From assembly GCA_902477755.1 (NCBI GenBank), contig CABSIK010000001.1, positions 310,001 through 374,000 of the forward strand: DNA of 64,000 nucleotides. Direction: 5' to 3'. This document shows, piece by piece, positions 1-8,434 of this stretch (the stretch's first letter is position 1; every line of letters starts with the position of its first letter). The stretch is from an uncultured Clostridia bacterium. Lineage in GTDB: Bacteria > Bacillota > Clostridia > Lachnospirales > Anaerotignaceae. Position numbers and translations under genes: made by a program. The notes under the pieces are model-generated. The model saw only the letters and a program-made list of their open reading frames with translations, searched no databases and was not told the origin of the DNA.

Positions 1-240
1 AAAACCAGCTGCTATTTTCACATGACAAAACCTCTCAAAAAATATAATTTGTTTTCCTCTTTTTGGAAATTTTAACTACTCAAATTATAAAAGAAAAATC
101 GGTAAAAAGCAAGTGATACAGAAGCAAATGTCCGCTATTGACAAACAAATTCAATAGATTACTTTTTCATTTTCGAGAAAAGGTTTATTCTTTTTATGTC
201 GAATACAATTTTGCCATATCATTTATCTTTCAGAATCGTT

Positions 241-777
241 TTAGATTGATTTCCCCATTTCATAAGCTTCTTTGCAGGCAGGGGTTTCTTCAATTTCCCC
301 CTTCTGCCACGCACCTGTTCCATAAATGGCACCTGCTTCTCTCGTTCCTTCCAAGCAGTCTTCCGTAAAACCACGGAATGCTTCCATAGTTCGTACCAGA
401 TTTGCTTTGTCTGTGTCAGCAGCAGTCATAATAAAATAAAAATCCTTATTTGTGATTTCCGTATATCTGGGAACCGTTCTATCAATAAAGTTTTTCATTC
501 TCCCATTCATGGAATAAAAGTAAACAGGCGTTGCCAGCACAATAACATCTGCCTCCACCATTTGATCCAGAATTTCCTTCATATCATCCTTCTGAACACA
601 TAGATGCGTTTCATTGCAAACGCCACATCCAGTACAGAAGCCAATATTCTTTTCCGCCAAAAATACTTTTTCTACATGATTTCCGTTTTCCTGAGCACCT
701 TTTGCAAAATAGTCGCAAAGGGTATCGGAATTTCCCCCTTTTCTTGGACTTGCCGAGATAATCAGTACCTTTTTCAT
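241..777 (-). CDS. Flavodoxin-fold NAD(P)H-dependent FMN/iron-sulfur flavoprotein oxidoreductase
   Basis: A 178-residue protein of the NADPH-dependent FMN reductase/iron-sulfur flavoprotein family. The N-terminus carries the phosphate-binding loop SASPRKGGNSDTL (about residues 8-20). A cysteine cluster, CTGCGVCNETHLC (about 48-60), may bind an iron-sulfur cluster or be redox active. It is the last gene of a four-gene minus-strand operon and its ATG overlaps the stop of the upstream carboxymuconolactone-decarboxylase gene (ATGA), implying translational coupling. Likely a cytosolic electron-transfer or quinone/nitro-reducing enzyme; the substrate cannot be read from the sequence. Confidence 0.85.
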   Translation of the reverse strand: MKKVLIISASPRKGGNSDTLCDYFAKGAQENGNHVEKVFLAEKNIGFCTGCGVCNETHLCVQKDDMKEILDQMVEADVIVLATPVYFYSMNGRMKNFIDRTVPRYTEITNKDFYFIMTAADTDKANLVRTMEAFRGFTEDCLEGTREAGAIYGTGAWQKGEIEETPACKEAYEMGKSI

Positions 778-1103
778 GATTTAGCCTCCTCCCACACTTC
801 TTTTGCCATACGAAATGCTGCCCAAGCCTTCGGCCATCCTGCGTAAAAAGCAGCATGGGTCAAGATTTCTGCCATTTCTTCTGCTGTAACACCGTGATTT
901 TTGGCGTTCTGCAAATGAAACTTCAAAGAAGAATCCAAAATACCGCTTGCCATCAGCGCAGTCACAGTTACAATGCTTCTATCTCTAGAAGATAACTGTT
1001 CTTCTCTTGCCCACACCTGCCCAAAAAGAACATCATCATTCAATTCCGCAAATTTAGGAGCAAAGACACCCAATTCATCTCTGCCTGCTGTTACTTTTGC
1101 CAT
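774..1103 (-). CDS. Carboxymuconolactone decarboxylase (CMD/AhpD-like) family protein
   Basis: A 109-residue protein with the CMD fold. The region SSRDRSIVTVTALMASG followed by HLQNAKNHGVTAEEMAEILTHAAFYAGWPKAW is typical of gamma-carboxymuconolactone decarboxylases. The CxxC pair of peroxidase-active AhpD proteins is absent, so peroxidase activity is unlikely. It lies between a cupin gene (3 nt upstream) and a flavoprotein gene (overlapping). CMD/cupin/flavodoxin sets under LysR control are common in anaerobes and are often tied to oxidative or electrophile stress; the actual reaction is unknown. Confidence 0.85.
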   Translation of the reverse strand: MAKVTAGRDELGVFAPKFAELNDDVLFGQVWAREEQLSSRDRSIVTVTALMASGILDSSLKFHLQNAKNHGVTAEEMAEILTHAAFYAGWPKAWAAFRMAKEVWEEAKS

Positions 1104-1106
1104 ATC

Positions 1107-1526
1107 TTACACCTCTTTCTCCAGCTTTGCATATATTTCATCTGAAACAGGCTCGCACCATTCGTTCCAACAGTTTTCTCCAGGCACCTCAATTGCCAGA
1201 TGCTGAAACCAGGAATCTGCCGCGGCACCATGCCAATGCTTCACATCTGCTGGAATATGTACCACACTGCCTGGATAAAGTCTTACAGGCTTCTTCCCCC
1301 ATTCCTGATACCAACCTTCGCCTGCTGTCACAAGCAGCATCTGTCCGCCGCCTTTATCCGCATGATGGATATGCCAGTGATTGCGGCATCCTGGTTCAAA
1401 AGTTACATTACCTACCACAACCTGTTCTGTAGAAAGCATGTTCAAATAACTTTGCCCAATGAAATATTCTGCATAGGCTTCATTCGGTTCCCCTGTCGGA
1501 AACACACTCATTTCCTCTGGTTTCAT
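1107..1526 (-). CDS. Cupin-domain protein
   Basis: A 139-residue single-domain cupin. The conserved metal-site motif is visible as NHWHIHHADKGGGQMLLVTAGEG (about 49-71; His residues and the later Glu as probable ligands), and the second cupin motif as PGSVVHIPADVKHWHGA (about 84-100). The family includes small metal-dependent enzymes and binding proteins found with CMD proteins. It sits 12 nt after the flavodoxin gene and 3 nt before the CMD gene. The first codon is ATG with GGAGGGAA upstream. Confidence 0.85.
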   Translation of the reverse strand: MKPEEMSVFPTGEPNEAYAEYFIGQSYLNMLSTEQVVVGNVTFEPGCRNHWHIHHADKGGGQMLLVTAGEGWYQEWGKKPVRLYPGSVVHIPADVKHWHGAAADSWFQHLAIEVPGENCWNEWCEPVSDEIYAKLEKEV

Positions 1527-1538
1527 GAAATTCCCTCC

Positions 1539-2042
1539 TTATATCCATTTTTCGAAGTCTTTTCTGGATCGGCTCACACTGCTTCCATAAATTGCTAACC
1601 CTTTTTCTACCTTTGCACCAGGACACAGCCCTTTGATATCCTTTTCGCTTCGTCCCATCCCACTGCCTTCATGGGTACAAAATGGTTTGATGGTTTTTCC
1701 GGTGAAGTTGAAATGCTCCAAAAACGTAAAAACTGCCATAGGCATGGTACCCCAATAATTGGGGAACCCAAGATAAATGGTATCATAGGCATCCATACTT
1801 TCAGGATAAGCCTTTAGCTCAGGCCGTGCATCTCTCTTTTGGTCTTCCTGAGCCTGACCAATGCACTGATTATAGCTTTTGGCATAGGGCTGTACCTGCT
1901 CAATCTTAAACAAATCTGCATCTGTCAATTCCCGAAGAATACCTGCGGCTACCTCCGTATTCCCCACTGCCAAATTTTTCAGCATACCGCTAACATAATT
2001 TTCATCTGCCCTCGAGTAAAAAACAATCAACTTTTTTGGCAT
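1539..2042 (-). CDS. Flavodoxin
   Basis: A 167-residue flavodoxin that opens MPKKLIVFYSRADENY, the FMN phosphate loop region. It contains YDTIYLGFPNYWGTMPMAVFTFLE, the usual flavodoxin segment that shields the isoalloxazine ring. An upstream in-frame extension is possible, but the ATG at 2042 has AGGAGG 6-7 nt before it and starts exactly at the family's usual N-terminus, so it was chosen. First gene of the operon, divergent from the LysR gene. It probably donates electrons to partners in the same operon. Confidence 0.88.
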   Translation of the reverse strand: MPKKLIVFYSRADENYVSGMLKNLAVGNTEVAAGILRELTDADLFKIEQVQPYAKSYNQCIGQAQEDQKRDARPELKAYPESMDAYDTIYLGFPNYWGTMPMAVFTFLEHFNFTGKTIKPFCTHEGSGMGRSEKDIKGLCPGAKVEKGLAIYGSSVSRSRKDFEKWI

Positions 2043-2081
2043 CTCATTCCCTCCTTTTGCCTTTATTATACCGTTCCTTCC

Positions 2082-2132
2082 GTTGACGAAGAATCTCCAA
2101 TATGTTATCATTCTATAAACCAAAAGTTTATA
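2082..2132. promoter_or_regulatory. Divergent promoter region with LysR-type dyad operator
   Basis: The gap between the flavodoxin gene and the LysR gene contains a perfect dyad, TATAAAC-N5-GTTTATA, at 2114-2132. It fits the T-N11-A pattern bound by LysR-type regulators. A TATAAT -10 for the minus-strand operon lies near 2064-2069, with a poor -35, as expected for an activator-dependent promoter. The dyad sits just ahead of the LysR ribosome binding site AGGAGG (2141-2146), so autoregulation is also plausible. Confidence 0.6.
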
Positions 2133-2152
2133 CATATTATAGGAGGCACACC

Positions 2153-3049
2153 ATGTATAACCCTCTTTTAAATACTTTTGTGGCTGTCGCTGATTGCGGC
2201 AGTTTCACAAAAGCCTCAGAAATATTATTCATATCCCCTACCGCAGTGATGAAGCAGATGAATGCCTTGGAAAAGCATTTGGAATTAAAACTTATAGAAC
2301 GCAAGCCTTCAGGTGTCCATCTGACACAAGCCGGTATCGTCATTTACAAAGAAGCAAAATTGATGATGAATCATTCCCAACAAGCCATCAGCAAAGCAAA
2401 AGCTGCTCTTTATGACTATGAAACCACATTCTGTGTAGGCACATCCTTGCTCAATCCAGCAAAGCCTTTCATGGATCTCTGGTATCTTGTAAATCAGGAT
2501 TTTCCTTCTTATAAATTGCATCTTGTGCCATTTGAGGACAATCATGACGGCATTCTTTTGGAAATCGAAAAGCTGGGAGAAAAATTTGATTTTCTTATCG
2601 GTGTTTGCGACTCTAAAGAATGGCTTTCTCGCTGCAATTTTCTGCAGCTTGGACGATACAAAAAAATGATCGCAGTATCCAGAGAACACCCTCTCGCCTT
2701 AAAAACCAACATCAACATATCGGATCTTTATGGCGAAACGCTGATGATGGTACGAAAAGGAGACTCTGAAACGAATGATTTAATTCGTGATGATCTCGAA
2801 AGAAATCACTCTGCAATTCATATCGAAGACACACCACAATTTTATGATCTTTCTGTCTTTAATCGATGCGCTGAAACGGGAAATGTCCTTTTGACCATTG
2901 AATGCTGGCGCGATGTACATCCTGGTTTAGTCTCAATTCCTGTTAACTGGGATTACAGCATTCCTTATGGATTGCTTTATAGCTTGGATGCGCCAAAAGA
3001 TGTTCTGCAATTTGTAAATGCAGTTAAAGCCATTAAACAATCCTCTTGA
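2153..3049 (+). CDS. LysR family transcriptional regulator
   Basis: A 298-residue LysR-type regulator. The N-terminal winged HTH is seen in LLNTFVAVADCGSFTKASEILFISPTAVMKQMNALEKHLELKLIER (about 4-49), followed by a linker helix and a periplasmic-binding-like effector domain. The start at 2153 has AGGAGG 6 nt before it and matches the family N-terminus; a longer in-frame extension upstream is rejected. It is divergent from the flavodoxin/cupin/CMD/flavoprotein operon, which it probably controls through the dyad at 2114-2132. Confidence 0.9.
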   Translation: MYNPLLNTFVAVADCGSFTKASEILFISPTAVMKQMNALEKHLELKLIERKPSGVHLTQAGIVIYKEAKLMMNHSQQAISKAKAALYDYETTFCVGTSLLNPAKPFMDLWYLVNQDFPSYKLHLVPFEDNHDGILLEIEKLGEKFDFLIGVCDSKEWLSRCNFLQLGRYKKMIAVSREHPLALKTNINISDLYGETLMMVRKGDSETNDLIRDDLERNHSAIHIEDTPQFYDLSVFNRCAETGNVLLTIECWRDVHPGLVSIPVNWDYSIPYGLLYSLDAPKDVLQFVNAVKAIKQSS

Positions 3050-3151
3050 TTATTCCGAAATCCATAAGAAACTGACAGTCAAAAGCAAATAAATTCTTTT
3101 TCTGAATGAAAACTGTCATAAAAAGCATTCCTCGCACAATTTAAACAAACA

Positions 3152-3198
3152 AAGATAGCCGGAATTCCTGAAATTACGGGATTTCCGGCTATCTTTTT
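3152..3198 (+). terminator. Rho-independent terminator after LysR gene
   Basis: AGATAGCCGGA pairs with TCCGGCTATCT and is followed by a run of T. It is about 105 nt after the LysR stop codon. Confidence 0.8.
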
Positions 3199-3221
3199 TC
3201 TTATGTACTGCCTTTTTAGTT

Positions 3222-3264
3222 TAAAAATAAAAAAGCTTGCCGTCTGTGTTTACAGACGACAAGC
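3222..3264 (-). terminator. Terminator of the amino-acid oxidation operon
   Basis: On the minus strand GCTTGTCGTCTGT pairs (one G-U) with ACAGACGGCAAGC and is followed by TTTTTTATTTTT. It lies about 120 nt beyond the MFS gene stop. Together with the plus-strand terminator just upstream it fills the 334-nt gap 3050-3383; no gene is seen there. Confidence 0.85.
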
Positions 3265-3383
3265 CACATCCTTTGGCTGCTTCAATAATTTTGAAGTATT
3301 ACTTTTAGGAACATCTTTAGCAAAGTTTTATGTTTTTCTCATGTACAGTATGTCATTATTTTGGAGGTTATTTTGATTGACAA

Positions 3384-4592
3384 TTATTTGTGAGCATGTT
3401 GCTCTTTCAAAAACAATCTCAAAACCATTGCCACAGCCGCAAGAATGATGATCATCCAAAAAGTGCTGTTATAAGCACCATTAGATTTTTCAATCAAAAC
3501 ACTGGAAATCATAGGACCAATGATTGCTGCCGGCGCCAAAGAGAAATTGGCAATACTAAAGTTGACAGCATAGTTTTTAGGCCCAAATCGGTCAAGAATT
3601 ACAGTAGAAGCCAGCGTAGGTGTACCGCCATATCCAAGTCCGCTGAAAATCAATCCCAGTAGGATAAAGGGAGCAGCCTGAAAAGCCGCACCTAAAGTTA
3701 ATAAAATACCTGCACAAAGCACGAAACTGGTATTCAGCAAAGTAGACTTCTTTTCTTTAAACCGGTCAAAGAACGCACCATGAATAACGCGTCCGATACC
3801 ATTGAACAGCGAAACGATCAGCCCCAAAACCGCAGGGATGCCAAAGGACACAGCAATGGTTGCCGCACTGTTGATAACCAGAAGGCTGGCAGAATTCAAC
3901 AGGATCGTCCATACCACAAAAATCCAGAAGGATTTTTCTCTGATCATTTCACTTGCTGTATAACCAAAGTCATCATTTTTCTTCTGTTCAACAACTTTTC
4001 CAGCATCTACTGGTGGCGGTGTAATGAAGATAGAACCAATAAACAAGACAACTGCAATCAAAATGCCCAGTACTCTGAATGTAGCAAACAAACCGATCTT
4101 TTCGATGACAGTACCTACAGTCCCACCTAATACAATACCACCAAGACCAAAGCCCAGCAGCATCACACCGGATGCTAAACCAGCTCTGTCCGCAAAACTT
4201 TTATTGACAGTGCTGATAATGGCATTATACCCCATACCAACACCACTGCCGCACAAAAAACCATAAAGGATATACAAGAGGATCAAGCTTGTAGCGGAAT
4301 CTTCGGGATTAAGCATAGATACCCCGAAAAATCCAGCAAAAAGCATGACCGCTGCAATCCGCAGAATATTTTGTGTACTGATTTTTTTCGCAAGATTTCC
4401 TGCCACAAATGCACTCAGGCAGAAGAAAATCATGGAAATTGTAAATGTCATGGACAATTGTGAAACTGTCCAGCTTTCATATACACTTTTGAACGGAGCG
4501 TTAAAAATAGACCATGCATAAAGCAAACCAAGGAACAATAACATGAACGTCCCCGCGATCAGCTTTATCCAACGATTTACACTTACACCCAT
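3384..4592 (-). CDS. MFS transporter, OFA (oxalate/formate antiporter-like) family
   Basis: A 402-residue protein with about 12 membrane segments. The opening RWIKLIAGTFMLLFLGLLYAWSIFNAPF is the hallmark start of the oxalate:formate antiporter (OFA) family, and the GVGMGYNAIISTVNKSFADRAGLASGVMLLGFGLG stretch is also typical. Last gene of a long minus-strand operon that ends in a strong terminator. Given the upstream oxidoreductases and CoA-transferase, export or exchange of a carboxylic acid product is a reasonable inference, but substrate cannot be read from sequence. Confidence 0.87.
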   Translation of the reverse strand: MGVSVNRWIKLIAGTFMLLFLGLLYAWSIFNAPFKSVYESWTVSQLSMTFTISMIFFCLSAFVAGNLAKKISTQNILRIAAVMLFAGFFGVSMLNPEDSATSLILLYILYGFLCGSGVGMGYNAIISTVNKSFADRAGLASGVMLLGFGLGGIVLGGTVGTVIEKIGLFATFRVLGILIAVVLFIGSIFITPPPVDAGKVVEQKKNDDFGYTASEMIREKSFWIFVVWTILLNSASLLVINSAATIAVSFGIPAVLGLIVSLFNGIGRVIHGAFFDRFKEKKSTLLNTSFVLCAGILLTLGAAFQAAPFILLGLIFSGLGYGGTPTLASTVILDRFGPKNYAVNFSIANFSLAPAAIIGPMISSVLIEKSNGAYNSTFWMIIILAAVAMVLRLFLKEQHAHK

Positions 4593-4603
4593 AGGTCTTC
4601 CTC

Positions 4604-5941
4604 CTATCGCTTATTGGATCTCCGCCAGATCTTCTGTTCTTCTGCTGCTTTGATCAATTCATCACGGAAATCAGGATGAGCAATAGAGATGATCGCTTCT
4701 GCTCTCTGCCATGTTGCCAAACCGGACAACTGTGCAACACCATATTCTGTTACCATTCTAGGTGCCTGTGTTCTAGGTGTTGTAATTACATCACCTGCTG
4801 TAAATTTAGGCAGAATACGAGAATGAACTTCGCCCTGTTTATCTTTAAATGTAGAAGCCATTGCCAGGAATGCCTGTCCATGTTCTGCTGCATAAGCGCC
4901 TGTTACAAAGTCAAGCTGGCCGCCTGTACCGCTGATATGTCTTGTACCGGAGGTTTCAGAGCAAACCTGACCATACAAGTCCATAGATACACAGCCATTG
5001 ATGGATACAAAATGATCCAGCTGTCTAATGGTTTCTGGATTGTTTACATATCTCATAGGCGCAGACATGATATCAATATTATGATCCAGGAATTCATACA
5101 GTTCTGTGGAACCGTTACAGATGGAGAATACACCTTTGCCACGGTTCAGCAGTTTCTTCTTATTTGTGATTTTACCAGCCTGATACAGTTTCAGATAACC
5201 GTCACTCATCAGTTCTGTATGCATACCCAGATCTTTCAGATCGGAATCAGCAATCAGACCGCCCAAAGCGTTGGGCATACCGCCGATACCAATCTGCAGT
5301 GTGATGCCGTCGTACAGATAAGGGAAAATATTTCCTGCAATTTTTTTGTCGATTTCAGAAGGTGCACCGCCGGGAGCAAGACCCAGAGGTTTTGTGCTTT
5401 CCACAACATAATCCACTTCAGAAATATGGATATGGTCACATTCCATACCAAATACAAAAGGCATGTTGGGATTTACTTCCAGAATAATGTGATCTGCAGC
5501 GTCCAGCATTTCCTGCATACAGCAGTTTGTCAGACCATAGCTGAAGTAACCGTTCTTATCCATGGGAGCTACTGTAATCATGGCAACATTAACGGGTGCA
5601 TAGCCTCTGGAATAATAAGAGCCGCAATTTCTGAAAAGCATGGGAGAATAGAATGCTCTCCCCTGATCCACATATTTTCTGTCGATACCGGAGCAATGCC
5701 ACAGATTATAAGTAAATGCCTTCTGGTCAGGATCCTGTTCTACTACCTGAACAGGCTTCATGCTGATGGCATTTCTTACTTTGACATCTTCGAGCTCATC
5801 TCTTCTTGCTGCCAGAGCAGCGTCCAAATCTTCTGGGAAAGAGCAGGTCTGGCTGTAGTCTACCCAATCACCACTTTTTACGATTTTTACTGCTTCTTCA
5901 GCAGATACTAGTTTCTTTTTGTATTCTTCATATACATTCAT
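4604..5941 (-). CDS. Acetyl-CoA hydrolase/transferase family CoA-transferase
   Basis: A 445-residue class I CoA-transferase of the acetyl-CoA hydrolase/4-hydroxybutyrate and butyryl-CoA:acetate transferase family. Glycine-rich motifs are seen in [16 protein letters not shown] and in [13 protein letters not shown]. The probable catalytic Glu is in [10 protein letters not shown], just before it. It would swap CoA between an acyl-CoA and acetate or another acid, conserving the thioester. It follows the iorB gene at 100 nt and precedes the OFA carrier by 11 nt, so it is the natural last enzymatic step after the 2-oxoacid oxidoreductases. The acyl substrate is not known. Confidence 0.88.
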   Translation of the reverse strand: MNVYEEYKKKLVSAEEAVKIVKSGDWVDYSQTCSFPEDLDAALAARRDELEDVKVRNAISMKPVQVVEQDPDQKAFTYNLWHCSGIDRKYVDQGRAFYSPMLFRNCGSYYSRGYAPVNVAMITVAPMDKNGYFSYGLTNCCMQEMLDAADHIILEVNPNMPFVFGMECDHIHISEVDYVVESTKPLGLAPGGAPSEIDKKIAGNIFPYLYDGITLQIGIGGMPNALGGLIADSDLKDLGMHTELMSDGYLKLYQAGKITNKKKLLNRGKGVFSICNGSTELYEFLDHNIDIMSAPMRYVNNPETIRQLDHFVSINGCVSMDLYGQVCSETSGTRHISGTGGQLDFVTGAYAAEHGQAFLAMASTFKDKQGEVHSRILPKFTAGDVITTPRTQAPRMVTEYGVAQLSGLATWQRAEAIISIAHPDFRDELIKAAEEQKIWRRSNKR

Positions 5942-5976
5942 AATTCAACACTCATTTCCTAGAAATTTTAGAAACA

Positions 5977-6008
5977 GCGAATCTCAGCTGTTATATGCTG
6001 AGATTCGC
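5977..6008 (-). other. Perfect intercistronic stem-loop in the amino-acid operon
   Basis: A perfect 12-bp stem, GCGAATCTCAGC with GCTGAGATTCGC, around an 8-nt loop, in the 100-nt gap between iorB and the CoA-transferase gene. It has no good T run on either strand, so it is more likely an mRNA-stability or processing element, or a leaky terminator, than a full stop. Confidence 0.6.
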
Positions 6009-6040
6009 CTACTTTATTTACCTAGAGTCAGTATTGCCCG

Positions 6041-6613
6041 TTATACCAAATCCATACCTACTTTGATTGCTTTCAGGTTGTCTTCAACAAAAGCAGGTTT
6101 TACGTTTTCTCTTACAATTCTTTCCCAATCGATGTTATCAAGTTTCATTGCTTTGATAATGGTGCCCAGCAGGATGATGTTCATAACCTTGCCGTTGCCC
6201 AGTTTCACTGCTTCTTCTGTTGCGTTTACAACAGTTACATCATGGCATGCTTTTTTGATTTCATCGATGATGTCAGCTGCGTAATCAGCTTTACCCATAA
6301 TAACGGGCATGGGCATCATTTCATGATCGTTGACAACAACTTTGCCGTCTTTTTTCAGGTATTCCAGCCATCTCAGTGCTTCCATTTTTTCGAAAGACAC
6401 GATCATGTCTGCAGAACCTTTTTCAATAACAGGAGACCATACTTTGTCGCCATATCTTACCTGAGAGGAAACGCTGCCGCCTCTCTGGCTCATGCCGTGG
6501 ATTTCACTCATTTTTACATCGAAGCCTTCTTCCATCAGGCCCAGTGTCAGAAGTTTAGAAGCCAGAATAGTACCCTGACCGCCTACACCAACCAATAATA
6601 CGCTCTTTGTCAT
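6041..6613 (-). CDS. iorB: Indolepyruvate:ferredoxin oxidoreductase beta subunit (copy 1)
   Basis: A 190-residue IorB-type subunit (2-oxoacid:ferredoxin oxidoreductase gamma-domain family). It starts MTKSVLLVGVGGQGTILASKLL and has the SEIHGMSQRGGSVSSQVRYG motif. The start at 6613 has GGAG upstream and begins 1 nt after the iorA stop; an in-frame extension into iorA is rejected. It works with IorA to oxidatively decarboxylate 2-oxoacids to acyl-CoA, CO2 and reduced ferredoxin. It is very similar in sequence to the second copy at 9665-10249. Confidence 0.92.
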   Translation of the reverse strand: MTKSVLLVGVGGQGTILASKLLTLGLMEEGFDVKMSEIHGMSQRGGSVSSQVRYGDKVWSPVIEKGSADMIVSFEKMEALRWLEYLKKDGKVVVNDHEMMPMPVIMGKADYAADIIDEIKKACHDVTVVNATEEAVKLGNGKVMNIILLGTIIKAMKLDNIDWERIVRENVKPAFVEDNLKAIKVGMDLV

Positions 6614-6614
6614 C

Positions 6615-8393
6615 TTATTTCTCCACCTTTCCGATTGCATTCTTAGGACAAATCTGCTGGCATACATCACAGCCTACGCACTGCAGAGGATCGATTTCTG
6701 CTTTCTTATCGTCTCTGTTCAGGAACAAAGCAGGACATCCGCTCTTCAAGCACATCTTACATCCAATACATTTATCTTTATCAACAATGTTCTTTGTTTT
6801 GTATGCTTCAGGGAATTTTGCTTTATCTTCTTCACTGAATTTCTTCAGTACGCAAGGATATTTTGTGATGATTACAGAAGGTTCGTCCAGAGAAAGCGCC
6901 CAATCCAAGGTTTCTCTTACCAGCTGCAGGTTGTTGGGATTGATTGTTCTGATATTTTTTGCACCCAAAGATTTGCATACTGTTTCGATATCCAGTTCTG
7001 TAGCATCGCTGCCGTCAGCGTGTTTACCTGTACCAGGGTTTTCCTGATGACCAGTCATACCTGTGATTCTGTTGTCCAGAATGATATTTACGGTCTTAGA
7101 ACCATTGTAAATACATTCTACCAGGGAGTTCATACCTGTATGGAAGAATGTGGAGTCACCCAGAACGGATACAACTCTCATGTCTTCATTGAACATTTCG
7201 AACTTCTTAGCTGCGCCGTGACCCATGGAGAAGCTTGCGCCCATGCAAAGGTTCAAGTCCATTGCATTGTAGGGATCTGCGTAACCCAGAGTATAGCATC
7301 CGATGTCGCCGGAAACAAGCACATTCTTTTTCTTGCCCAGTTCATAGAACAGACCTCTGTGAGGACATCCTGCGCACAGTGCGGGAGGACGAGCAACAAC
7401 TTTTGTTCTATCGTAATCTACGCTTTCAAATGTTTTGCCGAATACGCATTTTCTGATTACGTCAGATGTCAGTTCGTCATAAGCGGGGAATGTATTTTTG
7501 CCTTTAGGATCGAAGCCCAGTCTCTGAATTTCTTCTTCCAGGATAGGATCGTTTTCTTCGATTACATAGATGATATCCAAGCCTGTGCAGAACTTTTTGA
7601 TCATATCAGAAGGCAGAGGATATGTAAAGCCCAGTTTCAGATAGTTTACATCGTCGCCGAAAACTTCTTTTGCGTAGCAATAGCACATACCGGAAACAAC
7701 CACACCAACTTTTTTGCCGTTGTCTTCGATTCTGTTCATATGTGTTGTTTCGGAGAATTCTTTCAGTTTCACCAGTCTGTCTTCCAGCAGGATTCTCTGT
7801 TTTTTTGCAATTGCAGGAGGATTCAGATGTTTTGCGATATTCTTTTCATATTTTTTCGCAGGAACTTCTGCTCTTTCACCACATTCTACGATACCTTTGG
7901 AATGGCACAGTCTTGTTGTCATTCTCATCAGGATGGGTGTATCCAACTGTTCGGAAATTTCAAAAGCTTCTTTCATGAAATCTCTTGCTTCCTGAGAATC
8001 AGAAGGTTCGATCATAGCAAGTTTTGCTGCTTTCGCATAATGTCTGTTATCCTGTTCATTCTGAGAAGAATGCTGACCGGGTTCATCGGCTGTGATGATA
8101 ACCATACCGCCGTTTACGCCCTGATATACAAAAGAGAACAGAGGGTCAGCTGCAACGTTCAGACCTACATGTTTCATGGAAGCCATACTTCTTGCGCCGG
8201 CAATGGATGCACCTACAGCAGCTTCCAGTGCTACTTTTTCATTGGGTGCCCATTCGGAATACACTTCTTTATAACCAGACATGTTTTCCAGAATTTCTGT
8301 ACTGGGAGTGCCGGGGTAAGCAGATGCAAAATTCACGCCAGCTTCCCAAGCGCCTCTCACCAAAGCTTCGTTACCAGTCATTAATTTCTTCAT
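6615..8393 (-). CDS. iorA: Indolepyruvate:ferredoxin oxidoreductase alpha subunit (copy 1)
   Basis: A 592-residue thiamine-diphosphate enzyme subunit. N-terminal pyrimidine-binding domain (SAYPGTPSTEILENM, ADEPGQHSSQNEQDNRHYAK), then a TPP-binding domain with GDIGCYTLG, MGASFSMGHGAAK and GDSTFFHTGMNSL. The C-terminus carries two ferredoxin-like [4Fe-4S] motifs, CIGCKMCLKSGCP and CVGCDVCQQICP (last ~60 residues). Known family reaction: arylpyruvates or branched 2-oxoacids plus CoA to acyl-CoA plus CO2 plus reduced ferredoxin. It follows the aminotransferase gene, which would make its substrate. Cytosolic and oxygen sensitive. Confidence 0.94.
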   Translation of the reverse strand: MKKLMTGNEALVRGAWEAGVNFASAYPGTPSTEILENMSGYKEVYSEWAPNEKVALEAAVGASIAGARSMASMKHVGLNVAADPLFSFVYQGVNGGMVIITADEPGQHSSQNEQDNRHYAKAAKLAMIEPSDSQEARDFMKEAFEISEQLDTPILMRMTTRLCHSKGIVECGERAEVPAKKYEKNIAKHLNPPAIAKKQRILLEDRLVKLKEFSETTHMNRIEDNGKKVGVVVSGMCYCYAKEVFGDDVNYLKLGFTYPLPSDMIKKFCTGLDIIYVIEENDPILEEEIQRLGFDPKGKNTFPAYDELTSDVIRKCVFGKTFESVDYDRTKVVARPPALCAGCPHRGLFYELGKKKNVLVSGDIGCYTLGYADPYNAMDLNLCMGASFSMGHGAAKKFEMFNEDMRVVSVLGDSTFFHTGMNSLVECIYNGSKTVNIILDNRITGMTGHQENPGTGKHADGSDATELDIETVCKSLGAKNIRTINPNNLQLVRETLDWALSLDEPSVIITKYPCVLKKFSEEDKAKFPEAYKTKNIVDKDKCIGCKMCLKSGCPALFLNRDDKKAEIDPLQCVGCDVCQQICPKNAIGKVEK

Positions 8394-8434
8394 ACTTCAA
8401 TCTCCTTCTTCCATTCCATAATAAATACACATTT

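Noticed and set aside
138..368. Plus-strand frame at the left edge
   Set aside because: It overlaps the 3' part of a clear flavoprotein gene on the other strand and is hydrophobic low-complexity sequence with no ribosome binding site. The first 240 nt hold nothing I can support.
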